This document shows, in pieces, positions 32,396-40,554 of a stretch of DNA of 64,000 bases. A model generated the notes under the pieces. The model worked only from the letters and a program-made list of their open reading frames with translations. It did no database searches and was not told the DNA's origin. The position numbers were made by a program, and so were the translations under genes. The stretch covers positions 1 through 64,000 of the forward strand of contig NZ_CP155796.1 in NCBI RefSeq assembly GCF_039729195.1, written 5' to 3'. The DNA comes from Mycobacterium sp. DL (GTDB lineage Bacteria > Actinomycetota > Actinomycetes > Mycobacteriales > Mycobacteriaceae). The stretch's first letter is position 1. Every line of letters begins with the position of its first letter.

Positions 32396-33084
32396 TGGGA
32401 GAGAGCGACGGCGCCATTCCCGAGCACGCCGCGACAGAGAGAATCCGTATTCGGGGGCTCGGCAGACGGGCGTGGTTGGTCACCTGGTCGATTCGCCTGG
32501 TCCTCTGGGTTCTGGGCTTCACGCGACTGGTCCGGACGACGCTCGTGAACGAGGATGTGGTGCCCAAACGGGGCGCGGTGCTCCTGGCCGCAAACCACAC
32601 ATCCATGATCGACGTGCTGTTCCTCTTGGCGGCGCTGCGGCGCCAAGCGATCGCCATGGCCATGGCCGAGCTGTGGAAATCTCCGTTCACACGCTGGCTC
32701 GTCGAGGTGCTCGGTCAAATACCAGTCGTACGTGGGGATCCCGAGTCGGGCAGGCAGGCGATGGAGAGCGCTGTCGAAGCACTCCGCAACGGTGCGCTCG
32801 TCGGCATCTTCCCGGAACAGAAGTGCGTCAAGCCAGGAGAGGTGGCCCCGTACAGGCCGGGCGTTGCCGTCCTCTCCAAGCGGACCAATACACCGATCAT
32901 TCCGGTGGGCATCATCAACGCGAACAAGGTCCTGCCGCTGGACAGGAAGATCCCTTCATTGAGGCACACCGTGTTCGTCGTCTTCGGTCAACCGATCGAT
33001 CCCGAAGAATTCGCGTCCGTCTCCGACCTGCTCACGGAGACGCAACTGCGAATCACGACATTGACTCGAGCCCCTCACCGGTGA
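32392..33084 (+). CDS. 1-acylglycerol-3-phosphate acyltransferase-like protein (PlsC family)
   Basis: PlsC enzymes transfer an acyl chain to lysophosphatidate. The 230-aa product has an N-terminal hydrophobic segment (about 28-47), the HX4D motif in NHTSMID, the PVVRGD block and FPEQ where FPEG is usual. It can start at GTG 32392 or ATG 32395, both overlapping the AAA stop. The FPEQ variation suggests a divergent substrate. The pairing with an AAA ATPase is unusual and unexplained. Confidence 0.83.
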   Translation: MMGESDGAIPEHAATERIRIRGLGRRAWLVTWSIRLVLWVLGFTRLVRTTLVNEDVVPKRGAVLLAANHTSMIDVLFLLAALRRQAIAMAMAELWKSPFTRWLVEVLGQIPVVRGDPESGRQAMESAVEALRNGALVGIFPEQKCVKPGEVAPYRPGVAVLSKRTNTPIIPVGIINANKVLPLDRKIPSLRHTVFVVFGQPIDPEEFASVSDLLTETQLRITTLTRAPHR

Positions 33085-33215
33085 TGTTGGTGATGGCTGT
33101 GGCGTCGCTGAAAACCGCGGGCATAGTGGAACCTGAGCACGGCAGAAACTAGCGGTGGAGGCGGGCATGTCGCGAGGCCACGCATGCAGGTGAATGGTGT
33201 CCGGGGAGGTACGCC

Positions 33216-33965
33216 GTGAGCCGGCCCGAGGTGGTGCTGATCACCGGCGGCGGCTCCGGCATCGGTGCCGGTCTCGCGGCCGCCTTTCATGCGCGGGGAC
33301 ACCAGGTCATCGTCGCCGGGCATGGGCGCGAGCGCATCGAAGCGGTCGCGGCGCGTCACCCCGGAATGGAGGCCGAGGTCGTCGATGTGGCCGATCCCCA
33401 ACAGGTGATGGCACTTGCCGAGCGGGTGGGCCGGCGTTGGCCCCAGCTGGCCACCGTGATCAACAACGCAGGCATCCAAAACCTGTGCGACTTCGCCGGA
33501 CAGGGTCCGCACGATGCAGCCGAGTTGGGGCGCGAGGTGGACGTGAACCTCAAGGGCGTGATCTACATCGCCAACGCATTTCTGCCGCTACTGAAAGCGC
33601 AGCCGAGCGCGCGGTTGGTCAACGTCGGCTCCGGACTGGGGTACGTCCCGCTCGCTGCCGCGCCGATCTACTCATCGACCAAGTCCGCGGTGCACAGCTT
33701 CACGATCGCCCTCCGGCGCCAACTCAAGGGGTCCACTGTCCAGGTCGTCGAGTTGATACCACCCGTCGTCGTGACCGATCTGCATCGAAATCTGGACCAG
33801 ATACCGCCGCGCGCAATGGAACTCGACGTCTTCGTCGCCAAAACGATGGCCGGGTTGGACAAGGGCCAAGACGAGATCGTGGTCGGCTTGGCCAAGGTCC
33901 TGCAGTTCTTCAGTCGGGCGGCGCCCGGGCTCGGGTTGACGGTGGTAAACCAGAAGGCGGATTAG
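33216..33965 (+). CDS. Short-chain dehydrogenase/reductase (DltE-like)
   Basis: The 249-aa product is a classical SDR: cofactor loop TGGGSGIG (10-17), INNAG, catalytic Ser in NVGSG and YSSTK with the Tyr/Lys pair. The substrate is unknown. It starts at GTG 33216 with GGGGAGG six nt upstream. The 3' end overlaps the end of the convergent CGNR regulator by 4 nt. It differs from the second SDR of this locus in cofactor loop and catalytic context. Confidence 0.88.
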   Translation: MSRPEVVLITGGGSGIGAGLAAAFHARGHQVIVAGHGRERIEAVAARHPGMEAEVVDVADPQQVMALAERVGRRWPQLATVINNAGIQNLCDFAGQGPHDAAELGREVDVNLKGVIYIANAFLPLLKAQPSARLVNVGSGLGYVPLAAAPIYSSTKSAVHSFTIALRRQLKGSTVQVVELIPPVVVTDLHRNLDQIPPRAMELDVFVAKTMAGLDKGQDEIVVGLAKVLQFFSRAAPGLGLTVVNQKAD

Positions 33966-34549
33966 GCAGTCGCCACGGTCCTGCGTCGCGCGCGTGATGT
34001 GCGCAGGTTGGTGCGGTTGCCGCACGTCTTCGCGTCGTGCCAGACGCCGCTGTTGTTCCTTGAGCGGTCGTAGAACACCGAGTCGCACGCGGGTTCGCGG
34101 CAGCGCTTGAGCCGCTCCCAGGTCGAAGACCTTTGGCCGAGAACAACTTCGGTCCAGCACGCCGCCGCGATCCACTGCGTCCCGCTGCCTCGCGGCACCA
34201 GCTGAACCTCACCCGAACCGGCCAGTGAAAAACCGACTGTCCCGTCGGGCTGAACCGGGGTCTCCGGTGGTGTGTCACTGTTGATCAGATCGCGCAGCGT
34301 GGAACGCAAGATGCGCAGGCGTCCCGCGTCCCGGTCGGTCAGCACCATTGCCGGCGCAGGCAGGCCCGAGACCTCCGACCACGCTGCCAGTGCGTCGACT
34401 GCCCAGGCCGACGCGGTGGCGCCGTCGCCGAGCAGATCGGCGCCGTAGGGCGCGATGGCCCGGGTGTTCATCAAGTCCTGGACGAGCGCCAACCCCGACG
34501 GCGCTAGCCGGAGTCGGTAGCGGGTGGTGGCCGGCCACGATGGTGACAT
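33962..34549 (-). CDS. CGNR zinc-finger regulator
   Basis: The 195-aa product has an N-terminal ABATE-like domain and a C-terminal zinc finger with Cys residues in KRCREPACDSVF and the signature HDAKTCGNRTNLR, the CGNR family of probable transcription regulators. It is divergent from the second SDR gene. Its start codon lies inside one of two identical inverted repeats, so it probably represses itself and the SDR. ATG 34549 is the start; the frame is complete. Confidence 0.88.
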   Translation of the reverse strand: MSPSWPATTRYRLRLAPSGLALVQDLMNTRAIAPYGADLLGDGATASAWAVDALAAWSEVSGLPAPAMVLTDRDAGRLRILRSTLRDLINSDTPPETPVQPDGTVGFSLAGSGEVQLVPRGSGTQWIAAACWTEVVLGQRSSTWERLKRCREPACDSVFYDRSRNNSGVWHDAKTCGNRTNLRTSRARRRTVATA

Positions 34550-34622
34550 AGGTCAACACTACTTGACTATGTCACCGCGAGGGCTAGTCTCTGACATAGA
34601 CAAACAAATTTCACCTATGTCA
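34544..34622. promoter_or_regulatory. Two identical 31-bp inverted repeats in a divergent promoter
   Basis: TGACATAG-N15-CTATGTCA occurs twice, at 34544-34574 and 34592-34622, between the CGNR regulator and the SDR gene. The first covers the regulator start codon and the second runs into the SDR ribosome site (AAGGAG, 34622-34627). Start-to-start spacing is 48 bp. This is the layout of a divergent operator pair, presumably bound by the CGNR protein. Confidence 0.82.
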
Positions 34623-34633
34623 AGGAGTTCGAG

Positions 34634-35335
34634 ATGGTCAATGTTCACGGCGCGGTCGCGGTGGTCACCGGGGGTCAGCGCGGCCTGGGCAAGGCCATCG
34701 TCGACGAACTTCTCAGCCGCGGCGCAGCCAAGGTCTACGCCACCGCGCGGGCACCCAAGCCGAGCGAGGATCCACGGGTGGTCAGCGTCGCTCTGGACGT
34801 CACCGATCCGGATTCGGTGCGCGCACTCGCGGACGCTGCTACCGACGCCCAGATCGTCGTCAACAACGCAGGGGCCATCGCGGGACCGTCACTCCTGAAG
34901 GATGACTTCGCCCAGATCCGGTCGGTTTTCGAAACCAACTACTTCGGCGCGTTGCACGTCGCCCGGGCATTTGCGCCGATCCTCGCTGCCAACGGCGGCG
35001 GCGCGCTGGTCGACATCGCCTCAGTGCTGTCGTGGTTCAGCGGGTCCGGCGCCTACGGAGACAGCAAGGCAGCGCTGTGGTCGGCGACCAACTCGCTGCG
35101 CGCCGAGCTCGCGCCACAGAACACGCTGGTTGTCGGCGCCCACCTGGGCTATACCGACACCGACATGGTGGCCGACGTCGATGCCCCCAAGAACGACCCA
35201 CGCGACGTCGCCGCCGCGATTCTCGACGGTGTCGAGCGCGACGAGGTCGAGGTCCTCGCCGACGACCTGACGCGGGCCGTCAGGGCTGGGTTGTCGGATC
35301 CGATCCCGAATCCGTTGCGCGCAACGTCGGTCTGA
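34634..35335 (+). CDS. Short-chain dehydrogenase/reductase
   Basis: The 233-aa classical SDR has cofactor loop TGGQRGLG, VVNNAG, catalytic Ser in IASVLSWFS and the Tyr/Lys pair in AYGDSKAAL. ATG 34634 sits 6 nt after AAGGAG, which is itself inside the second operator repeat. Expression is therefore likely controlled by the divergent CGNR regulator. The 3' end overlaps the convergent DUF998 gene by 56 nt. The substrate is unknown. Confidence 0.88.
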   Translation: MVNVHGAVAVVTGGQRGLGKAIVDELLSRGAAKVYATARAPKPSEDPRVVSVALDVTDPDSVRALADAATDAQIVVNNAGAIAGPSLLKDDFAQIRSVFETNYFGALHVARAFAPILAANGGGALVDIASVLSWFSGSGAYGDSKAALWSATNSLRAELAPQNTLVVGAHLGYTDTDMVADVDAPKNDPRDVAAAILDGVERDEVEVLADDLTRAVRAGLSDPIPNPLRATSV

Positions 35336-35957
35336 ACGCAAGGGCGGCAAGACCTGCGCCCAGTTGCCACCCGATGATCGTGTAGATCGCTGCCCGCTCC
35401 CAGGCGCCGTCGCCGAGGAGTGTGTCGGCGCCCAGCGCACTGCCGGCGACGAGCATGGCGGCGGAGATCAACCCGATGAGTCCGAGGGCAGCGCCGGCAA
35501 TGCCGACCGCGCGGAACTGCCTGCGATGCAATAGGACTGCGCCTGCGGTCAGGATCGCCAGGTTGCCGCCGAGAATTGCCGCGGTGGCGCCGCCGACGTG
35601 CATCAGCGCAACGGTGCCGGTGCTGCCACTGGGGAAGACGCCGACCACCACCGAGCCGACGCCGTAGATCAGGGCGCCACCGAGGAATGCCGCCGAGCCG
35701 CGGCCGCGTGGCATCGCCGCGACCAATACCGCAGCCGCAACTGCGAAGGCCACCCCCTGCGCGATGAACGCGCCGTTCATCCAGGCGGCCATCGGGGACC
35801 GCAGCGGCTGGCCCAGGTCGCTGATGTAGTCGCTGGAATAGCTGTAGCCCGACAGGTGTGCTGCGACAACAGCTTCCGTCGTCAGGTAGAACACCCCCGC
35901 AACGACCCACAGGCTGGCGGCGACCCGCAGACCCGTTGCCGATGTCGCGGTGCGCAC
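35280..35957 (-). CDS. DUF998 membrane protein
   Basis: The 225-aa product is hydrophobic with about six membrane helices and the family pattern ISDLG near residue 45 after a first helix, typical of DUF998. The function is unknown. It starts at GTG 35957. The last 56 nt overlap the end of the SDR gene on the opposite strand, a large convergent overlap, but the C-terminal residues (TDSGSDPTTQP) are hydrophilic and dispensable-looking. Confidence 0.8.
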   Translation of the reverse strand: MRTATSATGLRVAASLWVVAGVFYLTTEAVVAAHLSGYSYSSDYISDLGQPLRSPMAAWMNGAFIAQGVAFAVAAAVLVAAMPRGRGSAAFLGGALIYGVGSVVVGVFPSGSTGTVALMHVGGATAAILGGNLAILTAGAVLLHRRQFRAVGIAGAALGLIGLISAAMLVAGSALGADTLLGDGAWERAAIYTIIGWQLGAGLAALAFRPTLRATDSGSDPTTQP

Positions 35958-36016
35958 GATGACAGCGTGTCACGCGCTCGTGACCTTCGCGGCTGTCGGG
36001 GCTTATTCTGATCCGC

Positions 36017-36286
36017 GTGAGTAGTCCGAAAGTGCCCGGCGGGGTGGTGCACGAACTGCCGGTCGATCTGCGTGAGGCGCTGAGCGCCAATGACCCGGCA
36101 CTCGCCGCGTGGATGGACATCACGCCGTTGGCCCGCAACGAGTTCATCTGCTGGGTGGAAGACGCCAAGCAGCAGAAGACCCGCGAGCGGCGGATCCGGC
36201 GGACCCAGGAGGAACTCGAGGAAGGGCAGCGTCGGCCCTGCTGCTGGCCGGGGTGCAAGCACCGCGAGCGCACCGGTAAGGCCTGA
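36017..36286 (+). CDS. Small YdeI/OmpD-associated-like protein
   Basis: The 89-aa product has the C-terminal YdeI/OmpD-associated pattern: LPVDLREALSANDPALAAWM, ITPLARNEFICWVEDAKQQKTR and RRTQEELEEGQ, then a Cys-containing end CCWPGCKHRER. The function is unclear. GTG 36017 lies about 8 nt after a TATTCT -10-like hexamer (36004-36009), so the transcript may be leaderless. It is divergent from DUF998. Confidence 0.75.
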   Translation: MSSPKVPGGVVHELPVDLREALSANDPALAAWMDITPLARNEFICWVEDAKQQKTRERRIRRTQEELEEGQRRPCCWPGCKHRERTGKA

Positions 36287-36402
36287 GCAGAGGACCGCCG
36301 GCGACGTTTCCGCGTTCGTTGCCGTATCCGACCGGATGTGCGCGCGAATCGCTAAACTGGCCCGGCCATCGGGTGTGGAACCGGACGGTGCGAAGGGGAT
36401 TC

Positions 36403-37473
36403 ATGTTTGCCGCTGCAGGCCCTTGTCTCACCGCGGGTATCGCGCTGGTCAGCGCCGGCATCATCGCGGTCGCTCCGGTCGAGCCGCCTCCGATCGCGGT
36501 GCCGGCCGTTGATGCGGCTGTGCAACTTGCGGCGATCCCCAGCCCGTTGGTGCTGTACCCGCAGGTGTTCGCGACGGCGTGGGAGAACACCGCAGCGCTG
36601 GCGGAGGCGTACTTCGCCGACCCGTTTCCGCTGACCCGGCTGACCGCCCGCAATCAGATCGGGGCATTGGCGGACGCCGCCGAGGCGCTCGCGGCGGGTG
36701 ACGTCGGTGCGGCGTTGGCCGCTGTCGGTGAGGTGATCGCGCAACCGTTCAGGACCGTGGCCGGTGCGGTCGAGTACGTGGGCACGCTGCTCGATCAGCC
36801 CGGCGCAGCGGAGGCCCTGTTCCAGATCGTGTTCAGTCCGCTGCTGGGCGGCATCGCGGCCGCCGGCGTGGCGATCGGTGACATCATCGACGCCGCTGTG
36901 GCGCTGGATCTGGTCGGTCTCGTCAACGCCGTGATCAACATTCCGGCCAGGATCATCGACGGGGCGCTCAACGGAGGCTACGGTTCCCCGTTCGGCAACT
37001 TCGACAACCTGCCCGGACTCCTGACGCCGCTCACCGTGGAGGGCTACCTCTTCCCGGGGCCCATCGCGTTGGTGATCAACATCGACCAGGACGCCGCTGA
37101 CTACATCGACGAGCAAGCCGACGCGGATACTGCTACCCCGACCGCCGCAGTTGAAGCCGACACCGTTGCGACGCTGTCTGATTCGACGGAGATCGTCGAC
37201 GGCGCCGACGGCACCATGGAGGATGAGGCGCCTCCCGAACCCGATCGCGTGAACGAGAAACGCGCAGCACCTGGTGACGAGGCGACCGACGATCATGTGC
37301 CGGGCGACGAAGATCCCGTCGACGTCGCCCAGACAGCGGATCAGGACGAGCCGGCCGCCGATGACGATGCCGATGACGATGCCGATGACGATGACAGTGA
37401 CGCCGGAACCGGCTCCGTCGACGCTGACACCGACGGCGCGGCCGACACCGACGGGACCGACGGCGCAGACTAG
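36403..37473 (+). CDS. Secreted GjpA-like protein with Asp-rich tail
   Basis: The 356-aa product has an N-terminal signal-like hydrophobic stretch (TAGIALVSAGIIAVAP), a central region with LVLYPQVFATAWENTAAL and ADPFPLTRLTARNQIG, and a C-terminal tail (from about 230) very rich in Asp and Ala. The middle resembles proteins annotated outer membrane porin GjpA in mycobacteria; this is from memory and not certain. ATG 36403 follows GAAGGGGA. It has no clear operon partner. Confidence 0.6.
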   Translation: MFAAAGPCLTAGIALVSAGIIAVAPVEPPPIAVPAVDAAVQLAAIPSPLVLYPQVFATAWENTAALAEAYFADPFPLTRLTARNQIGALADAAEALAAGDVGAALAAVGEVIAQPFRTVAGAVEYVGTLLDQPGAAEALFQIVFSPLLGGIAAAGVAIGDIIDAAVALDLVGLVNAVINIPARIIDGALNGGYGSPFGNFDNLPGLLTPLTVEGYLFPGPIALVINIDQDAADYIDEQADADTATPTAAVEADTVATLSDSTEIVDGADGTMEDEAPPEPDRVNEKRAAPGDEATDDHVPGDEDPVDVAQTADQDEPAADDDADDDADDDDSDAGTGSVDADTDGAADTDGTDGAD

Positions 37474-37538
37474 CCCTACCGCCGAGTGATGTTCCTGCGG
37501 AGAGGTTTTCGGCGACCATAGGGAACAGTCGGCCGTCC

Positions 37539-38648
37539 TCAGGAGAGTGGTCCACCGACGGTCGGCGGGGTGTGGACGGGGACGTGGTGATGGAAGCGAT
37601 TGCCACCCGCCCGTTTTGCGCGGTACATCGCGTGATCGGCCATCACCACGAGATGGCTGAGCAGGTGGTAGGCGTTCACATCATCGGGTGGCGGTGTCGT
37701 GAGAGGTGTGCAGACGGTGCCGACGCTGGCGGTGACGGGGACCGGCAGTTCGGCGATGGTCTGGCAGATGCGCCTGGCGAGCGGAGTGATGTCGTCGGTC
37801 TCCGACAGGCTCGCGACGAGGAACTCCTCGCCTCCGCTACGACCGATCACTGCGGTCTCACCGGTGGCCTCGGGCAGCGCACGAGCGACGGTGACCAGCG
37901 CCGCATCACCGGCGTGGTGGCCGTGCATGTCGTTGACGGCCTTGAAGTTGTCGAGGTCGATCAGCGCCACCACCAGGTAGCCGGAGGCGTTCTCGTTGAG
38001 AAGCTCCGACGTCGCCTGGAAGAAGGCGCGACGGTTGAACAGGTTGGTCAGCGGATCACGTGCGGCATGCAGTAGATCCGCTCCCAGAGATCGGACGAGC
38101 AGTTGGATCGCCAGCGGCATCGTGATGTTGATCGCCAGGACCAGGAACAGGTCCACCAAGGCAAGGGCCGGGTGGCCGGAGACAGCCAGCCTGATCGCCG
38201 CGGTGATACCGACCGCCGCCGCGATGGCGAAGTTGTACAGGACCAGCGCAGTGGAATGGAAGAACGCGATGTAGGCGCCGATGATCGCGAACGAGATGCA
38301 GCCGACCAACGACGCCAACGGGTCCCCATGTGCGAGACAGGACAATGCGACTGCGGCATTGGACACCAACGCGAACAGGGCGGACTGCCGCTGCGTCGGC
38401 CAGCGCCACGTGAACAACAGCACGCCGGCGATGCCGCATCCCACCGCGAACCACGTCATCGCGACCGGCACGGTGCCCCGCGGTCCATCGGAACTGAAGA
38501 GCAGCACCAGCAGACACAGCACGAGCGATCCGGTGATCAGGGCCATCGCCAGCCGCACCGGGCCGGTCATCTTGCGGGCACGCAGATACCCACTGAGCCA
38601 GTCGTAGTGGCTGGGTCGCAGCCGCCACGCGCTCGGTGGTGTGGCCAT
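37539..38648 (-). CDS. Membrane diguanylate cyclase (GGDEF)
   Basis: The 369-aa product has about six membrane helices (25-195) followed by a GGDEF domain with DPLTNLFNRRAF, DLDNFKAVND and the active-site loop RSGGEEF. It would make cyclic di-GMP. I see no RxxD inhibitory site five residues before GGEEF, so feedback inhibition by the product may be absent. No EAL domain is present. ATG 38648 is supported by the hydrophilic start MATPPSAWRL. The 190-nt upstream gap contains two short hairpins. Confidence 0.9.
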   Translation of the reverse strand: MATPPSAWRLRPSHYDWLSGYLRARKMTGPVRLAMALITGSLVLCLLVLLFSSDGPRGTVPVAMTWFAVGCGIAGVLLFTWRWPTQRQSALFALVSNAAVALSCLAHGDPLASLVGCISFAIIGAYIAFFHSTALVLYNFAIAAAVGITAAIRLAVSGHPALALVDLFLVLAINITMPLAIQLLVRSLGADLLHAARDPLTNLFNRRAFFQATSELLNENASGYLVVALIDLDNFKAVNDMHGHHAGDAALVTVARALPEATGETAVIGRSGGEEFLVASLSETDDITPLARRICQTIAELPVPVTASVGTVCTPLTTPPPDDVNAYHLLSHLVVMADHAMYRAKRAGGNRFHHHVPVHTPPTVGGPLS

Positions 38649-38838
38649 TCGTCTTGCCCCCGGTCAGCAATCGCCGATCGCCCTCTTGATCAGGGCGACC
38701 GGTGAAAAACGAAATTGCACCACGGATACGCCCGTCAGCGGGCGGAGTGCGAGCTCATCGAGACGGCCTTCGAAGCCAGCCTCACCGATGGGTGACCACC
38801 GGTGGTGTCGATTCCCGGGTGTCAGGTATGAAGGCTGA

Positions 38839-39450
38839 ATGCGACTTGTAGATCTTGGGGCGCTTTCCGCCGGGGCGGAGTCGATCCGCGCGACCGCAGG
38901 AGCGTTGCTCGGCTGGCCGGGCGACCTGTTCGGCGCCGACGGCGAAACCTTCAGCGCCACACTGACCATCGACGACGACGCTCGGGTCCCGGGTTCGGTC
39001 GACCTGCTGCGTCCGGGCACCGTGCACCGGGCGATCGTCCAGTGCGGCCCCGAACGGCGGGACAGTGCCGTGCGGAAACTGTGCCTGAAGATTCCCGACG
39101 CCCACGGCGCCGGCCGGGACCAGGATTTCCTGATGGCATCGTCTGGCGACGGCGCACCGTTGCATCACGCTGCGCTGCCGACCGACTCAGTGGCTGCCCT
39201 GTATTCGTCGCTCTGGCTCTACCTTGCGGGACTTCAGCCGGTTCTGTTCGGCGCCCTGGCATCAACCACGGGCCGTGATCTGCGCTTCGGTCTCGGCGAC
39301 GAACTCAGCTTCGCGATCAGCCCACCGGTCGGCCAGTTCCGCAGGATCGGGGCGTTGACGCTGACCGGACCGCACGACGGCGCGGTCCGGTTCGTCGGCC
39401 GCAACTGCGGAGGCAACATCTGGCCCCTGCCGCCGGTCGCCTTCTACTGA
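38839..39450 (+). CDS. Protein of unknown function (weakly catalase-fold-like)
   Basis: The 203-aa product has no motif I can name. The stretch VRKLCLKIPDAHGAGRDQ followed by FLMASSGDGAPLHH resembles small catalase-superfamily proteins of actinobacteria, but the heme ligand tyrosine region is not evident. No signal peptide or membrane segment is seen. It ends one base before the stop of the convergent small gene. The gene is real by codon composition and length; its function is open. Confidence 0.6.
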   Translation: MRLVDLGALSAGAESIRATAGALLGWPGDLFGADGETFSATLTIDDDARVPGSVDLLRPGTVHRAIVQCGPERRDSAVRKLCLKIPDAHGAGRDQDFLMASSGDGAPLHHAALPTDSVAALYSSLWLYLAGLQPVLFGALASTTGRDLRFGLGDELSFAISPPVGQFRRIGALTLTGPHDGAVRFVGRNCGGNIWPLPPVAFY

Positions 39451-39642
39451 TCAGCTCGACGAGCCCTCGGTGTCGTCGAAGAACGCCCACTCGCCGTCGC
39501 CGGAGTCGACCTCCATCCGCCACCCCAGTTCTGAATTGTCGGCCTTCTGGTCGACGAACCAGGCGTGGGCGTCCTCGGCGCTCTCGATGTCCTTCGTGTC
39601 GACGACGTCTCCCATGGGATTCATAACGCGGTAAGTAGCCAT
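39451..39642 (-). CDS. Small conserved acidic protein
   Basis: The 63-aa product is acidic, MATYRVMNPMGDVVDTKDIE to EWAFFDDTEGSSS, with a plausible small beta-alpha fold (SAEDAHAWFVDQ). I do not recognise a family. It has a strong start (ATG 39642) and lies tail-to-tail against the previous gene with no gap. It is probably a real gene of unknown role. Confidence 0.6.
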   Translation of the reverse strand: MATYRVMNPMGDVVDTKDIESAEDAHAWFVDQKADNSELGWRMEVDSGDGEWAFFDDTEGSSS

Positions 39643-39683
39643 GAGGCGCGGGTTCCCGTTGTGCCGCAGTCGAAACTGACGAG

Positions 39684-39896
39684 TCAGTCGCCGCGCCCGG
39701 TCGTCTGCTGCAACTCGTCGATGAGGTCGGAGGCCTGGGCCTTCGTCGCATCGTCGGGGACCTCCCGACCGGCTTCGCGGGCCAGCGTGTGCAGGTAGCT
39801 GCGCTGGGCACCCGTCATTGGTTCGTCACCTGTCACCCATTCCGACGTATCTTTTTCCGGGGTCTCCCGGGGTGCTTGGTTGTTGTTCTCAGTCAT
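39684..39896 (-). CDS. DUF3072 small protein
   Basis: The 70-aa product ends with the DUF3072 signature MTGAQRSYLHTLAREAGRE and KAQASDLIDELQQTTGRG. The N-terminus is hydrophilic and variable. The function is unknown. ATG 39896 has AGGTGAC upstream. The same open frame extends upstream without similarity. Confidence 0.82.
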   Translation of the reverse strand: MTENNNQAPRETPEKDTSEWVTGDEPMTGAQRSYLHTLAREAGREVPDDATKAQASDLIDELQQTTGRGD

Positions 39897-40014
39897 GTTG
39901 TGGTCACCTCCGCAGCCCGGGTGCCCGTCGCAACTATGTTCGAAACACGATGACCGCCGGCAAAACATGACAACCCGTGTCACCGCTCGGGCAGCGACCT
40001 GCAAGTATCGAGAC

Positions 40015-40515
40015 GTGGGCAACAACGAACGCTCGAAGATCGTCATGACCGACGACGAGATCGCCGAATTCATCGACCACAGCCGGACCGCCACGATGGC
40101 CACGGTGCTTCCCAGCGGTCGGCCTCATCTGGTCGCGATGTGGTACGCCGTGCTCGACGGCGAGATCTGGTTCGAGACGAAGGCGAAGTCGCAGAAGGCA
40201 GTCAACCTGCGTCGCGACCCGACGATCACCGTGATGATCGAGGACGGCCAGACCTATGACACGCTGCGCGGGGTGTCGATCGACGGTCGAGCCGAAGTCA
40301 TCGACGACCCCGAGACCAACCTGCGCGTCGGCATCAGCGTGTGGGAGCGCTACACCGGGCCCTACTCCGAGGAGATGCGCCCGTACGTCGACCAGATGAT
40401 GAACAACCGCATCTGCGTGCGGGTGGTGCCGTCGAGGTTGCGTAGTTGGGACCACCGCAAGCTGGGCATGCCGGGCATGCCGCTGTCGGGAAGCACCGCC
40501 CAGTACCTCAGCTGA
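40015..40515 (+). CDS. PPOX-class flavin/F420-dependent enzyme
   Basis: The 166-aa product has the split-barrel pyridoxamine-phosphate-oxidase-like fold: TATMATVLPSGRPHLVAMWY, WFETKAKSQKAVNLRRDP and TVMIEDGQTYDTLRGVSIDGRAEV. Related mycobacterial proteins bind F420 or FMN; the substrate is unknown. GTG 40015 is chosen because an AAGTAT -10-like hexamer ends 6 nt upstream, suggesting a leaderless message. ATG 39967 and ATG 40048 are alternatives. Confidence 0.8.
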   Translation: MGNNERSKIVMTDDEIAEFIDHSRTATMATVLPSGRPHLVAMWYAVLDGEIWFETKAKSQKAVNLRRDPTITVMIEDGQTYDTLRGVSIDGRAEVIDDPETNLRVGISVWERYTGPYSEEMRPYVDQMMNNRICVRVVPSRLRSWDHRKLGMPGMPLSGSTAQYLS

Positions 40516-40554
40516 CGGCACCAAAGGTGCTGTGGCGCAGGTGAGTTGCGCGGT

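Noticed and set aside
38678..38744. Possible riboswitch before the diguanylate cyclase (hairpins at 38678-38698 and 38729-38744)
   Set aside because: The stems are short and no c-di-GMP riboswitch core sequence is present.
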